A stretch of 64,000 nucleotides of DNA from Methanobacterium sp. SMA-27 (GCF_000744455.1 NZ_JQLY01000001.1:1798001-1862000), one strand, 5' to 3'; shown: positions 39,623 through 50,392, numbered from the stretch's first letter. The notes: generated by a model not told the origin, from the sequence alone. A program made the numbers and translations.

Positions 39623-39699
39623 ATTAAAATTGAATATCAGCTAAGTATATCCACATGCATATACTTTTCAATGCTCAGATATATCTTGAGAGTGAATTT

Positions 39700-40449
39700 A
39701 TGAAAATTAGCGTATCTACACTGGCATTTTTACCAACACCCCTTGAAGATGTACTAGAATGTCTTGAAAATAGAGGTATCAAATATTGTGAAGTAATAAA
39801 TGAATATCCCTATAATACAATAGATATGGATGTTATTGATTCTCACGATATTAAAATATCTGTACATTCTCCATTATCAGACATTAATATAGCTTCTTAC
39901 AACGACTCAATAAGAAAATCCTCAGTTTCCCAGATAAAAAATAGTATTGACCTTGCTTCTTCATTGGACACTGAAATTGTAGTTGTACATCCGGGACACA
40001 TACCTATACTGGGTAAAAAATTTGTGGACAATATCCTTAAAAACAGTGCTGAATCACTTAAAGAATGTTCCAAATATGCTGATGACAGTGGAGTAATGCT
40101 CTGCGTTGAAAACATGCCTGATATTGAAGGATTACTATGTAAAGATATAAATCAACTTGATGAAATTGTTCAGGAACTTGATGCGCACATAACAATGGAT
40201 GTTGGACATGCCAACAACATGAAATTTACCATTTCTGAGATGCTTAAATCTCCCAGGATAAAACACATCCACCTTTCAGATAATGATGGAAGTTTTGACA
40301 GCCACAATGCACTTGGAAGTGCAAATATTGATTTTAACTCTTTATTTCTAGAACTTAAAAATATTGATTACAAAGGTATTTTAGTTGTAGAAGTGAATAA
40401 TCTCCAAGCTGTCTTTGAAAGTCTGGATTTCCTTAAAAAAATAATTTAA
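39700..40449 (+). CDS. Xylose-isomerase-like TIM-barrel protein
   Basis: A 249-residue AP-endonuclease-2/sugar-phosphate-isomerase-like protein. The motifs are ISVHSPLSDINIAS, VVVHPGHIP, LCVENMPD, ITMDVGHANN, IKHIHLSDNDG and a terminal ILVVEV; these carry the metal-binding His, Glu and Asp residues of the fold. Substrate unknown: isomerase, epimerase and endonuclease IV relatives share these residues. ATG 39700 follows GAGAGTGA; an upstream ATG at 39655 is in frame but lacks a ribosome site. Confidence 0.8.
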   Translation: MKISVSTLAFLPTPLEDVLECLENRGIKYCEVINEYPYNTIDMDVIDSHDIKISVHSPLSDINIASYNDSIRKSSVSQIKNSIDLASSLDTEIVVVHPGHIPILGKKFVDNILKNSAESLKECSKYADDSGVMLCVENMPDIEGLLCKDINQLDEIVQELDAHITMDVGHANNMKFTISEMLKSPRIKHIHLSDNDGSFDSHNALGSANIDFNSLFLELKNIDYKGILVVEVNNLQAVFESLDFLKKII

Positions 40450-40695
40450 AATGGATTTTAGAATAAATTATTTTTATTTTAGTAGAATTATATATCATAA
40501 TTCATTTAAAAGAATTTATTTTCATTTCATGAACATTAAAAATTTCTAGATATGCCTCTATTAAATCCATCCAAGAAATATTTGTAATTGTTGGATGAAA
40601 AAATCCTATTTTTTATATATAATTTATAATATAGTCATTGCATAGAAACTAAAAGAAATCGATCTTATAATAAAAAAATAAAAGGGGATGTTTAA

Positions 40696-41364
40696 TTGAA
40701 AATTGCAATAATTGGTGGAACAGGATACCAAGGATTAGGACTTGCATTGAGATTTGCAAAATCTGGAGAACAAGTTTTAGTAGGATCTAGAGATTTGAAA
40801 AAAGCAGAAAATGCAGTCAATATTATTAAGAACATGTTAAATGACGATGATCTCCCCAATATAACAGCAATGACCAATGAAGAAGCAACAAAGAATGGTG
40901 ACATTATTATTTTAACAGTACCCCTTCAAGCCCAGATGATAACTTTGAAAAGCATTAAAGACCATGTGGGTGGTAAAATATTTGTTGATGCAACAGCTCC
41001 TCTTGAAGGATGTATAGGAGGGAAACCAACAAGATTTGTTGATCTATGGGAAGGATCAGCATCTGAAAGATCAGCTGCATTTTTAGGTGAAGAAGCCAGA
41101 GTTGTATCTGCATTCTGTAATATAGGTGCTGCAAGCCTTACAAATATAGGTGAAGATGTACAATGCGACTGCCTTGTTTCGGGTGATGATTCAGATGCCA
41201 AAATACCTGTGATGGAACTTGCAGAAACAATTCCTGGAGTTAGAGCAATAGATTGTGGTCCTCTTGAAAATGCAAGGATAGTTGAAAAAATAACACCACT
41301 TTTAATCAATCTAAATATTCGAAACAGAATAAAACTTGCAGGTATAAGAATTACCGGATTATAG
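40696..41364 (+). CDS. npdG: F420H2:NADP oxidoreductase
   Basis: A 222-residue F420-dependent NADP oxidoreductase (Fno). The NADP-binding loop is IIGGTGYQGLGLALRFAKSG followed by SRDLKKAE; TVPLQAQM and LEGCIGGKPTRF line the F420 site. It transfers hydride between F420H2 and NADP+ to supply NADPH for biosynthesis. Start TTG 40696 follows AGGGGATG. phi follows 42 bases later. The 245-base spacer upstream is AT-rich, with a CATCCAA/TTGGATG inverted repeat near 40568-40594. Confidence 0.95.
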   Translation: MKIAIIGGTGYQGLGLALRFAKSGEQVLVGSRDLKKAENAVNIIKNMLNDDDLPNITAMTNEEATKNGDIIILTVPLQAQMITLKSIKDHVGGKIFVDATAPLEGCIGGKPTRFVDLWEGSASERSAAFLGEEARVVSAFCNIGAASLTNIGEDVQCDCLVSGDDSDAKIPVMELAETIPGVRAIDCGPLENARIVEKITPLLINLNIRNRIKLAGIRITGL

Positions 41365-41406
41365 ACCTTGAATAATATGAATTAATAAAATTTGAAGGTC
41401 TTAAGC

Positions 41407-41991
41407 ATGGAAAATATAAAAAAAACAGCAGAAAATATAACAAAACATGCACTGGAAGTTATCAACAGAATAGACGAAGAACAAGTGGATAAAATGATTG
41501 AGGTTATTTCTAAATCTGAATCTACGTTCATAGTTGGTAGCGGAAGATCTGAATTGATTGGTATGGCCTTTGCAATGAGATTAATGCATTTAGGATTTGC
41601 TGTATATGTTATAGGAGATGTAACAACACCGGCAATAAAAGAAAAAGACTGTCTAATTGCAATATCTGGTTCCGGTGAAACAAGAACAGTAACAATTGCA
41701 GCAGAAACAGCTTCAGACTCAGGAGCATCTGTTATAGGTATAACAACTAATATATCATCAACACTTGGAAAATTCCTCGATGTTGTGATTAACATATAGA
41801 GTAAATCCAAAGAACCTTGGAAACATTACACATCCCATGTTTTAAAGGGAGTATATGATGATTTAACTCCAATGGGAACTTTATTTGAGGACAGTACCCA
41901 TTTGTTCCTTGACGGTCTTATAGCCGAATTTATGGCACGTCTTGGAAAAAAAGAGATCGATCTTAAAAAGAGACATGCAACAATTGAATGA
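41407..41991 (+). pseudogene. phi: 6-phospho-3-hexuloisomerase interrupted by an in-frame TAG
   Basis: The frame encodes a SIS-domain isomerase (VGSGRSELIGMAFAMRLMHLG, AISGSGETRTV, IGITTN) but meets TAG at 41797-41799 after LDVVINI. Without any frame change it then continues SKSKEPWKHYTS, LTPMGTLFEDSTHLFLDGLIAE to TGA 41989, giving the normal family length of about 194. A single change from AAG or CAG would explain the stop. The enzyme interconverts hexulose-6-P and fructose-6-P and, with Hps, makes ribulose-5-P in methanogens. TAG is used as an ordinary stop in several genes here, so recoding is unlikely. ATG 41407 follows AAGGTC. Confidence 0.85.
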
Positions 41992-42078
41992 ACAGGATAA
42001 ATAATACAAAAACTAATATTGATCTATTTGTAACGTTAATAATGTATTTATTATACTAAATTAATTTAAGGGTGAATC

Positions 42079-42582
42079 ATGAATTCAGAATTATCAGGAG
42101 ATTTAGTAATTATCAGAGAAGGCAATATAGCAAAGATCCATGAGAAAAGTCATTATGGAAATATGACCGAAGATGGACTTCAACTTTCTTTAATTGAAGC
42201 ACTTTATTTGATGGAAAAAGGAAAATTAGATGTTGAAATAGATTCTGAAGATATTTCTACTGAGAAACTCTTTAAGATCATACGCAAACAAGGATCCTTT
42301 GCCAATTTTATTGTTTTCAGAGATCTTAGGAATAGGGGATATATTGTTAAAACAGGTTTCAAGTATGGATCAGAATTCAGACTATATGAAAGGGGCAAAT
42401 CACCAGGAGATGGTCATTCCAATTATCTTGTGAAGGTTGCAAACGAAAATAGTGAATTCTTGATGTCAGACCTTTCAAGTTATGTTAGAGTTGCCCATGG
42501 TGTGAATAAAAAACTTTTGTTTGCTGTTGTTGACGATGAAAATGATATTACCTACTACAATGTAGAATGGACAAGACCCTAA
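42079..42582 (+). CDS. endA: tRNA-splicing endonuclease
   Basis: A 167-residue homotetramer-type archaeal EndA. The catalytic triad is visible: Tyr in FRLYERG, His in GDGHSNYLV and Lys in GVNKKLLFAV. The N-terminal domain (LQLSLIEALYLMEKGKL) is complete. It cuts tRNA introns at the bulge-helix-bulge. AAGGGTGA precedes ATG 42079. trpS follows about 100 bases later; trpS is notable because pre-tRNA-Trp is a classic EndA substrate in archaea. Confidence 0.96.
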   Translation: MNSELSGDLVIIREGNIAKIHEKSHYGNMTEDGLQLSLIEALYLMEKGKLDVEIDSEDISTEKLFKIIRKQGSFANFIVFRDLRNRGYIVKTGFKYGSEFRLYERGKSPGDGHSNYLVKVANENSEFLMSDLSSYVRVAHGVNKKLLFAVVDDENDITYYNVEWTRP

Positions 42583-42679
42583 ATATAATTGATAAATTAA
42601 GGATATCTTAATAAATTTACTTTATCATTAGAAATTATGAAGAAATAAAAATTTTTTTGTTATTATAAAGGTGATTCAA

Positions 42680-43783
42680 TTGATAGACCCCTGGAGTTCA
42701 GCGATTGTAGATTATGAAAAACTCATAGAACAGTTTGGGATAAAACCATTCTCAGATCTTTTGGATGATGTGGAGAACCCTCCTAACCTTATGAAAAGAG
42801 GGATTATTTTTGGTCATAGAGATTATGGAAGAATAGTAAAGGCCATGAGAGAGAAAACTGAATTTGCTGTTGTAACTGGTATGATGCCCAGTGGTAAAAT
42901 GCATATCGGTCACAAGATGATAGTTGATCAGTTAATATGGTATCAAAAACAGGGCGCAGACATTTATATCCCCATAGCAGATATGGAATCCTACTCTGCC
43001 AGAAATATTGAATTTGATGAATCAAGAGAACTTGCAATAACAGAGTATCTAACCAACTACATCGCTTTGGGACTGGATTTTAATAAAAAGAATATAAACG
43101 TTTATTTACAGTCAGAAAACAAACTGGTACAAAATCTTGCATATATGCTCGGCCGCAAGGTTAATCTCAATGAGATGAAAGCAATATATGGATTTACAGG
43201 ATCAACCAATATTTCACATCTTTACGTACCATTAATACAGGTAGCAGATATATTACACCCACAATTAGAAGAATTTGGAGGTCCTAAACCTACTGTAGTT
43301 CCTGTTGGCCCGGATCAGGACCCTCATATCCGTCTTACAAGGGATATTGCAGAACGATTCAAAAACAGATTTAAATTTATTGCACCTTCTTCAACTTATC
43401 ACAGATTTATTACAGGATTAACCGGAGATAAAATGTCCAGCAGCAAACCAAAAACAGCGATATTTCTTAGCGACAGTCCAGAAATTGCTGCAAAAAAAGT
43501 TAAATCTGCAAAAACTGGTGGAAGAGAAAGTTTAGAGGATCAACGCCACCATGGCGGTATACCCGAGGAATGTGTTGTTTACGAGATGCTTCTCTATCAC
43601 CTTGTTAACTCTGATAAAGAACTAAAAGAGATGTACCATAACTGTAAAGAAGGAAATGTTATGTGTGGGGAGTGTAAGAATCATGCATCAGAAATGATGA
43701 TGAAATTCTTTGAACAATTATCAAAGCGAAGGCAAGTTGCAGAACATGAAGCCAGGAAGATTTTAAGTAACAATGTAAGATAG
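42680..43783 (+). CDS. trpS: Tryptophanyl-tRNA synthetase
   Basis: A 367-residue class I synthetase of the archaeal type. HIGH appears as [11 protein letters not shown], and KMSKS as [14 protein letters not shown]. An N-terminal extension ([19 protein letters not shown]) is characteristic of archaeal/eukaryotic TrpRS. Four Cys/His residues near the end ([11 protein letters not shown]) may bind zinc. TTG 42680 follows AAGGTGAT; the in-frame GTG 42671 lies inside that ribosome site. It ends with TAG. Confidence 0.95.
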   Translation: MIDPWSSAIVDYEKLIEQFGIKPFSDLLDDVENPPNLMKRGIIFGHRDYGRIVKAMREKTEFAVVTGMMPSGKMHIGHKMIVDQLIWYQKQGADIYIPIADMESYSARNIEFDESRELAITEYLTNYIALGLDFNKKNINVYLQSENKLVQNLAYMLGRKVNLNEMKAIYGFTGSTNISHLYVPLIQVADILHPQLEEFGGPKPTVVPVGPDQDPHIRLTRDIAERFKNRFKFIAPSSTYHRFITGLTGDKMSSSKPKTAIFLSDSPEIAAKKVKSAKTGGRESLEDQRHHGGIPEECVVYEMLLYHLVNSDKELKEMYHNCKEGNVMCGECKNHASEMMMKFFEQLSKRRQVAEHEARKILSNNVR

Positions 43784-43854
43784 TTAATAAAGATAAAAAA
43801 AATATTCAATGATCATTAAACTAAGATAACGTAAATCTTGGAGTAGGGTACATA

Positions 43855-44490
43855 ATGCTAAAAAAAGAGAAATATGATGGGTTTTTTGGGGGATTGTACA
43901 GAAGAAATGAAAAATTTTTGATACTTTCCACAGCTATATTGTTAATTTCCATTTTCTTAGGTTTTGCTTTGGCAAGTGTTTTAAGCCCAATACTTGGAGT
44001 TATGTTTGGTGAATTTAAAAGAAAGGCTGTTCAAGGACAAATACAACTCACAACCCTTTCAATATTCTTCAACAACCTCAGAGTTTCACTTTTCATTTAT
44101 TTAGGTGGTCTGACTTTTGGAATTTTTACAGTACTCTTTCTATTAACCAATGGATTATTTATTGGTTATGCAGGGACACAATTTCCACTAGGCGATTACA
44201 TAATATTCACTATTCCACATGGAATTCCCGAAATTATTGGTATTATTATAGCAGGTGCTGCAGGATTTAGACTGACCAGTTGTATATATCATATCTTAGA
44301 GGGATTAACACATATGAAAAAGGATATTTCTATGAGAAACCAGTTCAAATATATTTTAGAATTGAATAGTGATGAATTTTGGGAATCTCTAAAGTTAATG
44401 GGAATTGCAGTTGTTTTCCTTTTATTAGCTGCGTTTATTGAAGCAAATATTAGTATAACATGGGGAAACTACATAAAAACATTGACTTGA
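43855..44490 (+). CDS. SpoIIM-like (DUF95) membrane protein
   Basis: A 211-residue integral membrane protein with about five hydrophobic segments (around 22-42, 73-95, 98-125, 130-145 and 178-196). The conserved NNLRVSLFIYLGG and FTIPHGIPEIIGI motifs place it in the stage II sporulation protein M family. Archaeal members are of unknown function; bacterial SpoIIM works in peptidoglycan degradation during engulfment, not expected here. It lies between trpS and thrC. Confidence 0.87.
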   Translation: MLKKEKYDGFFGGLYRRNEKFLILSTAILLISIFLGFALASVLSPILGVMFGEFKRKAVQGQIQLTTLSIFFNNLRVSLFIYLGGLTFGIFTVLFLLTNGLFIGYAGTQFPLGDYIIFTIPHGIPEIIGIIIAGAAGFRLTSCIYHILEGLTHMKKDISMRNQFKYILELNSDEFWESLKLMGIAVVFLLLAAFIEANISITWGNYIKTLT

Positions 44491-44596
44491 TGTTTCCACT
44501 CCAAAATAATCTAAATAGTAATATTTAAAATTTTAAAATTAAAAAAAAATATTATTAACAATTCAAACTTAATTTAAAAATTACAATGGTGATATA

Positions 44597-45790
44597 ATGA
44601 TGAAGTGTATAACGTGTGGAGAAGAGTATGACCTTGGGGAAATAATTTACACATGTAGTAAATGTGGATCCACACTTGAAGTTATTTCCAGACCGGATGT
44701 TTCCAGGGATATTTTTGAATGTAGAAGATCCACTATGTGGAAGTATAAAGAGTTCATGCCAGTTAACGAATCAAAAATAGTGAGTCTTGAAGAAGGTGGA
44801 ACACCATTTTGCAAATGTCCAAAAATTGGTGATAAGTTAGGAATTGATCTTTATGTAAAAGTTGAGGGATCAAATCCAACAGGAAGTTTTAAAGATAGGG
44901 GAATGAGTGTTGGTATAACAAAAGCAGTTGAACTTGGAGTTGACACAGTGGGATGCGCATCTACAGGCAATACATCCGCATCATTAGCAGCCTATGCTGC
45001 ACGGGCTGGCAAACGTTGCATAGTATTATTACCTTCTGGAAAGGTTGCGCTTGGAAAACTTGCACAGGCAATGTTCCATGGTGCAGAAGTAATTTCTATA
45101 AAGGGCAATTTTGATGAAGCACTTGAAACTGTTACATCTCTCGCACTTGAAGGGCAGCTTTATCTTCTAAATTCAATCAATCCATTTCGTCTGGAAGGCC
45201 AGAAATCTATAGGTTTTGAAGTAGTGGATGATCTTGGATGGAAATCCCCAGATAGGATAATTTTGCCTGTTGGAAATGCAGGAAACATATCAGCAATATG
45301 GAAGGGTGTATCAGAGTTCCATGAAGCAGGTTTTATTGATGATCTTCCAATGATGACCGGTATACAAGCAGAAGGTGCAGCACCAATTGCCAATGCAGTA
45401 CGCAAAGGCAAAAATAGTATTGAACCTGTTAACAATCCTGAAACAATCGCAACTGCTATTAGGATTGGTGCACCTGTAAGTGCACAAAAAGCATTGCGTG
45501 CAATATATGATTCCAATGGAATTGCAGAGACTGTAACTGATGATGAGATATTAAATGCACAAAAACTACTTGCAAGAACCGAAGGAATTGGTGTGGAACC
45601 TGCCTCAGCAGCATCAATTGCTGGGCTTTTGAAGCTTGTAAAGAATGGTGAAGTTGATAAGGGAGAACAGGTTGTATGTATTGTAACTGGTCATCTATTA
45701 AAAGATCCTAATACTGCTATAAATGCATGTACTAAGCCTGTTGAGATTGATGCTAATGTTAAAGCTCTTTCAAAGATTATAAACCCATGA
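44597..45790 (+). CDS. thrC: Threonine synthase
   Basis: A 397-residue PLP enzyme. An N-terminal zinc-ribbon-like CxxC pair (CITCG, CSKCG) precedes the catalytic domain; PLP-binding Lys is in NPTGSFKDRGM, and the phosphate loop is PVGNAGNISA. It makes threonine from O-phosphohomoserine. GGTGAT precedes two adjacent ATG codons (44597, 44600). It ends about 240 bases before the histone gene. Confidence 0.95.
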   Translation: MMKCITCGEEYDLGEIIYTCSKCGSTLEVISRPDVSRDIFECRRSTMWKYKEFMPVNESKIVSLEEGGTPFCKCPKIGDKLGIDLYVKVEGSNPTGSFKDRGMSVGITKAVELGVDTVGCASTGNTSASLAAYAARAGKRCIVLLPSGKVALGKLAQAMFHGAEVISIKGNFDEALETVTSLALEGQLYLLNSINPFRLEGQKSIGFEVVDDLGWKSPDRIILPVGNAGNISAIWKGVSEFHEAGFIDDLPMMTGIQAEGAAPIANAVRKGKNSIEPVNNPETIATAIRIGAPVSAQKALRAIYDSNGIAETVTDDEILNAQKLLARTEGIGVEPASAASIAGLLKLVKNGEVDKGEQVVCIVTGHLLKDPNTAINACTKPVEIDANVKALSKIINP

Positions 45791-45964
45791 TTAAATTTCC
45801 TCATGCAAATTTTTTTTGATAAATCTGGACTATTTCTATATCCTAATTTTTTTCTCATCACATAATACAACACGATTTGTCATGGGGTGTCCAAAATTGA
45901 TATGGATCATGATGACATGACCCATTAGCATATAGATCATTAAATAATCTCATAAATATACGAT

Positions 45965-45975
45965 AAATATATAAG
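45965..45975 (+). promoter_or_regulatory. TATA box for the first histone gene
   Basis: AAATATATAAG is a clear archaeal TATA box. Transcription should start about 25 bases downstream (near 46000), giving a leader of about 30 bases with GAGGTGAT before the GTG start. Confidence 0.6.
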
Positions 45976-46027
45976 GGAGTACGACAACAGTGTATATTAA
46001 CAATTATATAAAAATGAGGTGATTAAT

Positions 46028-46231
46028 GTGGAATTACCAATTGCTCCAATTGGAAGAATAATTAAAAATGCAGGTGCAGAAAGAGTAAGTGACGACGCTA
46101 GAGAAGCTTTAGCAAAAGCTTTAGAAGAAAAAGGTGAAATGATAGCTTCTGAAGCAGTCAAACTCGCAAAACACGCTGGAAGAAAAACTGTTAAAGCATC
46201 AGACGTAGATTTAGCTGTTAAAAGACTTTAA
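46028..46231 (+). CDS. Archaeal histone (HMf type), copy 1
   Basis: A 67-residue single histone fold: [40 protein letters not shown] and [17 protein letters not shown]. It dimerises and wraps DNA in archaeal nucleosome-like chains. GTG 46028 is the start because GAGGTGAT precedes it; a GTG nine bases earlier is part of that ribosome site. It has its own TATA box and T-rich terminator, so it is monocistronic and probably highly expressed. Confidence 0.97.
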   Translation: MELPIAPIGRIIKNAGAERVSDDAREALAKALEEKGEMIASEAVKLAKHAGRKTVKASDVDLAVKRL

Positions 46232-46262
46232 ATAGTTTTTTCTTTTTTCTTTTCTTTTTTAT
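46232..46262 (+). terminator. T-rich terminator of histone copy 1
   Basis: Several T4-T7 runs separated by single bases (GTTTTTTCTTTTTTCTTTTC) follow the stop directly. Such stretches act as intrinsic terminators in archaea. Confidence 0.6.
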
Positions 46263-46684
46263 CTCTATATAACTTCTATTTTGATTGTAATTTTAATATT
46301 TAAAATGTAATAATCCACAATATTTTTTAGAAATATTTCATGATATTTTCCAGTTATTATCAGTTCAATTTTGATCATTTAAAAAATTAGAATAATTATT
46401 GAATTTAATATTTACAAAATTATATATCTTGAATATAGTTCCTGTTTTGTATATTACCTCGAATAATTGTCAGATAATTGTATCTAAGGAAAAATATACG
46501 AACAAATGCATATACAGAGTTCAAGTTTGAGTATGTTTCTTCGAGCAAACTATATATAACATGATATTGAAATATGCAATAGACTAATTTTGAACTTGAA
46601 AAAATCATTCTATGAATTTAATTTGTTTAGAAATTAGAATTTGATTTATCAGTGTTTTATAACAGTCATTTCTGATCGGAAGAA

Positions 46685-46698
46685 CTTTTATATATACT
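46685..46698 (+). promoter_or_regulatory. TATA box for the L7Ae operon
   Basis: CTTTTATATATACT is a strong archaeal TATA box. It predicts a start near 46717 and a leader of about 45 bases, which would be just long enough to hold the K-turn-like element and GGAGG. Confidence 0.65.
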
Positions 46699-46716
46699 AA
46701 ATATAAAAGTATGATC

Positions 46717-46754
<38 letters not shown>

Positions 46755-46760
46755 TAATAA

Positions 46761-47132
46761 ATGGCAAAAGCAATGTATGTTAAATTCGATACACCAAAGG
46801 AAATAGCTGATAAAGCTTACGAAGCTTTAGAGATAGCAAGAGATACAGGTAAAATAGGTAAAGGTACCAATGAGGTAACCAAGATGATTGAAAGAGGTAA
46901 TGCTCTATTAGTATTTATAGCAGAGGACATAGACCCACCTGAAATAGCTGCACATTTACCTGTACTTGCAGAGGAAAAAGAAATTCCTTATGTTTACCTT
47001 CCAACTAAAGACGAACTTGGAGAAGCAGCAGGTTTAAACGTTGGAACAGCATCAGCATGTATCATTGATGCAGGTGAAGCTGAAGATTTAATCAACGATG
47101 TAGTTGAGAAAGTCGAAGAACTTAAAAAATAA
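46761..47132 (+). CDS. rpl7ae: Ribosomal protein L7Ae
   Basis: A 123-residue L7Ae, first gene of the information-processing cluster. The RNA-binding region [27 protein letters not shown] and the [16 protein letters not shown] helix are typical. It binds K-turns in 23S rRNA and in box C/D and H/ACA guide RNPs, and in archaeal RNase P. GGAGG precedes ATG 46761. S28e follows 64 bases later. Confidence 0.97.
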   Translation: MAKAMYVKFDTPKEIADKAYEALEIARDTGKIGKGTNEVTKMIERGNALLVFIAEDIDPPEIAAHLPVLAEEKEIPYVYLPTKDELGEAAGLNVGTASACIIDAGEAEDLINDVVEKVEELKK

Positions 47133-47196
47133 GTAAAAGACTATTTTTTACAATGAAAGGCCCATGCCTTTCTCATTTTAACTGAAGGTGATTTAT

Positions 47197-47403
47197 ATGG
47201 AAGATGGAACTCCTGCTGAAATTATAGAAGTTCTGAAAAGAACTGGAATGACTGGAGAAGTCATGCAGGTTAAATGCAGAATACTAGATGGAAGAGACAA
47301 GGGAAGGATACTCACAAGAAACGTCATGGGAGCAATACGGGAAGGCGACATTTTGATGTTACTGGATACAATAAGGGAAGCAAAGGAAATCCGTACCCCA
47401 TAA
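47197..47403 (+). CDS. rps28e: Ribosomal protein S28e
   Basis: A 68-residue S28e with the typical end [19 protein letters not shown] and the core [20 protein letters not shown]. It is a small-subunit protein near the mRNA exit channel. ATG 47197 follows GAAGGTGAT; the earlier in-frame GTG belongs to that ribosome site. It is 16 bases upstream of L24e. Confidence 0.96.
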   Translation: MEDGTPAEIIEVLKRTGMTGEVMQVKCRILDGRDKGRILTRNVMGAIREGDILMLLDTIREAKEIRTP

Positions 47404-47419
47404 TTAAAAGGTGTTTAAT

Positions 47420-47581
47420 ATGAGAACATGTTCATTCTGTAAAGAAGAGATTGAAGAAGGCACAGGAAAGATGTACGTCAAAAAGGATGGTACAGTATAT
47501 TTCTTCTGCAGCAGCAAATGTGAGAAAAATCAAATTGGACTTGGAAGAGTTCCAAGAAAAGTTAAGTGGGTTAAAAAATGA
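47420..47581 (+). CDS. rpl24e: Ribosomal protein L24e
   Basis: A 53-residue zinc-ribbon ribosomal protein: [17 protein letters not shown] and [16 protein letters not shown] give the CxxC...CxxxC zinc site, followed by [18 protein letters not shown] precedes ATG 47420. The stop overlaps the start of ndk (ATGA). This gene order L7Ae-S28e-L24e-Ndk is conserved in euryarchaea. Confidence 0.96.
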   Translation: MRTCSFCKEEIEEGTGKMYVKKDGTVYFFCSSKCEKNQIGLGRVPRKVKWVKK

Positions 47582-48036
47582 AACAGAGAAGTTTTGTAAT
47601 GCTGAAACCTGACGCAGTCAAAAGAAGGCTTGCTGGAGAGGTTCTTACAAGGTTTGAAAAACGCGGCCTCAAGATCATTGCAACCAAAATGATGATCATA
47701 GACAGCGACCTTGCAAAAAAGCATTATGGTGAACACTCTGAAAAACCATTCTTCAAAGACCTGGTTGATTATATAATATCAGGACCAGTTCTTGCAACTG
47801 TAATTGAAGGAGAGGAATGCATAAGTCTAATCCGAAAGATGGTTGGTGCTACAAACCCACAGGAAGCTGACCTGGGAACAATCAGAGGCGATTACGCTAT
47901 TGATACAGGAAGAAATATTATCCATGCATCAGATTCACCTGCTTCAGCAGCAAGAGAAATATCACTATTTTTCGAAGACTCTGAAATCTGTGAGTACACC
48001 CTGCCTGATGAAGAACTAATATACGAAGAACCATAA
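47578..48036 (+). CDS. ndk: Nucleoside diphosphate kinase
   Basis: A 152-residue NDK. The phosphohistidine lies in [27 protein letters not shown] at the start and [20 protein letters not shown] are diagnostic. It equilibrates NTPs and dNTPs. The ATG overlaps the L24e stop by four bases, so translation is coupled. infB follows 52 bases later. Confidence 0.97.
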   Translation: MKQRSFVMLKPDAVKRRLAGEVLTRFEKRGLKIIATKMMIIDSDLAKKHYGEHSEKPFFKDLVDYIISGPVLATVIEGEECISLIRKMVGATNPQEADLGTIRGDYAIDTGRNIIHASDSPASAAREISLFFEDSEICEYTLPDEELIYEEP

Positions 48037-48088
48037 TATCAAGAGCCTTAATTTTTTTTAAGCTCTTAATTTCATTTGGAGGTTAAAA

Positions 48089-49876
48089 TTGAAGATTCGA
48101 TCACCCATAGTGTCTGTTTTGGGTCATGTTGACCATGGAAAAACCACCCTTCTTGATTATATAAGGGGCGGCGCAATGGCCCAAAATGAAGCAGGAGGAA
48201 TAACCCAACACATAGGTGGAACAGAGATCCCTATGGAAGTAATTGAAACCATATGTGGAGATCTCCTGAAAAAACTGGACATCCGTGAAACAATGCCCGG
48301 ATTATTTTTCATAGACACTCCAGGACACGAAGCTTTCACAACCCTCCGTAAAAGAGGTGGTGCACTTGCAGATCTTGCAATACTCATAGTTGATATCAAA
48401 GAGGGATTCAAACCTCAAACCTATGAGGCACTAAATATACTCAAGACATTTAAAACCCCCTTTGTTGTTGCAGCCACCAAGATCGATAAGATTTATGGAT
48501 GGGAAACACATGAAGGATTATCATTCATTCAAACCTACAAAAAACAGGCCAACAATGTTCAAGAAAAGCTTGACAATGGTATCTATGAACTTGTAGGGAT
48601 ACTTCATGATGAGGGATTTGAATCTGAGAGGTTTGACAGGGTTGAAAACTTTGCAAAACAAATATGCATTATCCCAATTAGTGCAAAAACTGGTGAAGGA
48701 ATATCTGAACTTCTAACCATGCTAATGGGTCTTGCTCAACAGTATTTAAAGGAACAGCTTCAACTAGAACCTGATGCACCTGCAAAGGGAACGATACTTG
48801 AAGTAAAAGAAGAGAAAGGATTGGGTGTAACTGTTGATGCAGTTATATACGATGGTATACTAAGGAAAAATGATACCATAGTTTTAACAAGCCGAGATAA
48901 TGTCATTACAACAAAAATAAGATCATTATTAAAACCAAGACCACTTGAAGAAATGAGAGATTCTAAAAAACGTTTCTTGAAGGTTGACGAAGTTGTTGCC
49001 GCAGCAGGCATAAAGATCGTTGCCCCAAAAATAGAAAACGTTATTTCAGGATCCCCCCTCAGGGTTACAAGGGGAGACTTCGAAGGGGTCAAAGAAGAAA
49101 TAATGAACGAAATAGAAAGTATTAAAATAGACACCGATGAAATGGGTGTTATAGTAAAGGCTGATACACTAGGATCGCTTGAAGCACTAGTAAGTATGTT
49201 AAAGGCGATGGACGTGCCAATAAGAGCTGCTGATATAGGAGATGTTTCACGAAGAGATGTAGTGGATGCATCAATTGTAAAAAATGCCAATCCTGAGTAT
49301 GGTGTTATAATAGCATTCAACATTAAAATTCTTCCATCTGCATCTGAGGAAATAAAAACCACAGGTGTTAAATTATTCTCAGCAGACGTAATATACCAAC
49401 TCACAGAAGATTATGCTGAATGGACCGCTGCAGCCGAAGAAAGAAAGAAAAAAGAGTGGATAGACGCAATCATACGTCCTGCAAAGATAAGAATTATTCC
49501 AAAACTCGTGTTCAGATTCAGTAAACCCGCTATCGCAGGTATTGAAGTTCTTGGAGGTACAGTGAAAAAGGATTATATCCTGATTAGAGACACTGGTGAG
49601 AGAGTTGGAAAGGTTGAAAGTATGCAGGATAAGGGTGACAATAAACCATCAACATCCAAGGGACAGCAAGTTGCAATGGCAATCAAAGATGCTGTTTATG
49701 GAAAGAATTTTGAAGAAGGCGATGTTTTATACGTGGATATACCCGAAAGTCACTACAAAATCCTTGAAACTGAACTCAAATCAAAACTTTCAGAAGATGA
49801 ACTTCAAATACTAGAAGAACTAGTAAAAATAAAAAGGAAAGAAGACAATCTTTGGGGATTGAGGGTAGAATATTAA
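48089..49876 (+). CDS. infB: Translation initiation factor IF-2 / aIF5B
   Basis: A 595-residue archaeal IF5B lacking the long N-terminal extension of eukaryotes. The G domain shows [10 protein letters not shown] (G1), GGITQHIGG (switch I), DTPGHEAF (G3), AATKIDKI (G4) and ISAKTGEG (G5). Domains II to IV follow, ending in [20 protein letters not shown]. It promotes subunit joining at initiation. TTG 48089 follows GGAGG. Confidence 0.97.
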   Translation: MKIRSPIVSVLGHVDHGKTTLLDYIRGGAMAQNEAGGITQHIGGTEIPMEVIETICGDLLKKLDIRETMPGLFFIDTPGHEAFTTLRKRGGALADLAILIVDIKEGFKPQTYEALNILKTFKTPFVVAATKIDKIYGWETHEGLSFIQTYKKQANNVQEKLDNGIYELVGILHDEGFESERFDRVENFAKQICIIPISAKTGEGISELLTMLMGLAQQYLKEQLQLEPDAPAKGTILEVKEEKGLGVTVDAVIYDGILRKNDTIVLTSRDNVITTKIRSLLKPRPLEEMRDSKKRFLKVDEVVAAAGIKIVAPKIENVISGSPLRVTRGDFEGVKEEIMNEIESIKIDTDEMGVIVKADTLGSLEALVSMLKAMDVPIRAADIGDVSRRDVVDASIVKNANPEYGVIIAFNIKILPSASEEIKTTGVKLFSADVIYQLTEDYAEWTAAAEERKKKEWIDAIIRPAKIRIIPKLVFRFSKPAIAGIEVLGGTVKKDYILIRDTGERVGKVESMQDKGDNKPSTSKGQQVAMAIKDAVYGKNFEEGDVLYVDIPESHYKILETELKSKLSEDELQILEELVKIKRKEDNLWGLRVEY

Positions 49877-50014
49877 TTCCATAATTGAATTACGAATAAA
49901 TTTAGATATAATTTAATTGATTCTTTTGAATCAAACCATGATCATTGAATTACACAATGGAAAACGATAAATAATATAGATTATATAGAACCAGAATAAG
50001 ATGGAGGAGATATA

Positions 50015-50392
50015 TTGGCATTTAAATTAGTTATTTCAGAAGGCGAAAAAAGCCACCAAGTCGAAGTAGAATCTGCAGAGTCAAAAAAACTCATTGGATT
50101 AATAATCGGTGAGGAATTCGATGCTTCTCTTGTTGGTTTAGCTGGATACAAGCTCAAAATTACCGGTGGAAGCGATAAAAACGGTTTTCCAATGAAAAAA
50201 GATGTAGATGGACAGAGGAGAATAAAGAGTCTTCTGGCCGGCGGTATCGGTTTTAATCCAAAAAGAGATGGACAGAGAAGAAGAAAAACTGTTCGTGGAA
50301 ACACTGTATCCAACGACATAGTGCAGATCAACACTATTGTTACCCAGAAGGGTGAGAAGGATATAAGTGCAATTTTAGAAAGTGAGGAGTAA
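50015..50392 (+). CDS. rps6e: Ribosomal protein S6e
   Basis: A 125-residue archaeal S6e: [17 protein letters not shown] at the start, [21 protein letters not shown] in the middle and [16 protein letters not shown] near the end. It is shorter than eukaryotic S6 and lacks the phosphorylated tail. TTG 50015 is the start, after GGAGGAGAT. aIF2gamma follows 19 bases later. Confidence 0.95.
   Translation: MAFKLVISEGEKSHQVEVESAESKKLIGLIIGEEFDASLVGLAGYKLKITGGSDKNGFPMKKDVDGQRRIKSLLAGGIGFNPKRDGQRRRKTVRGNTVSNDIVQINTIVTQKGEKDISAILESEE

Noticed and set aside
41797..41799. Pyrrolysine codon in phi
   Set aside because: TAG is used as a normal stop in several neighbouring genes, and Methanobacteriales are not known to encode pyrrolysine.
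46420..46608. 62-codon minus-strand frame in the histone-L7Ae gap
   Set aside because: No ribosome site and composition typical of AT-rich noncoding DNA.
48760..49404. 214-codon minus-strand frame inside infB
   Set aside because: Antisense to a highly conserved GTPase gene; Ser/Ile-rich shadow.
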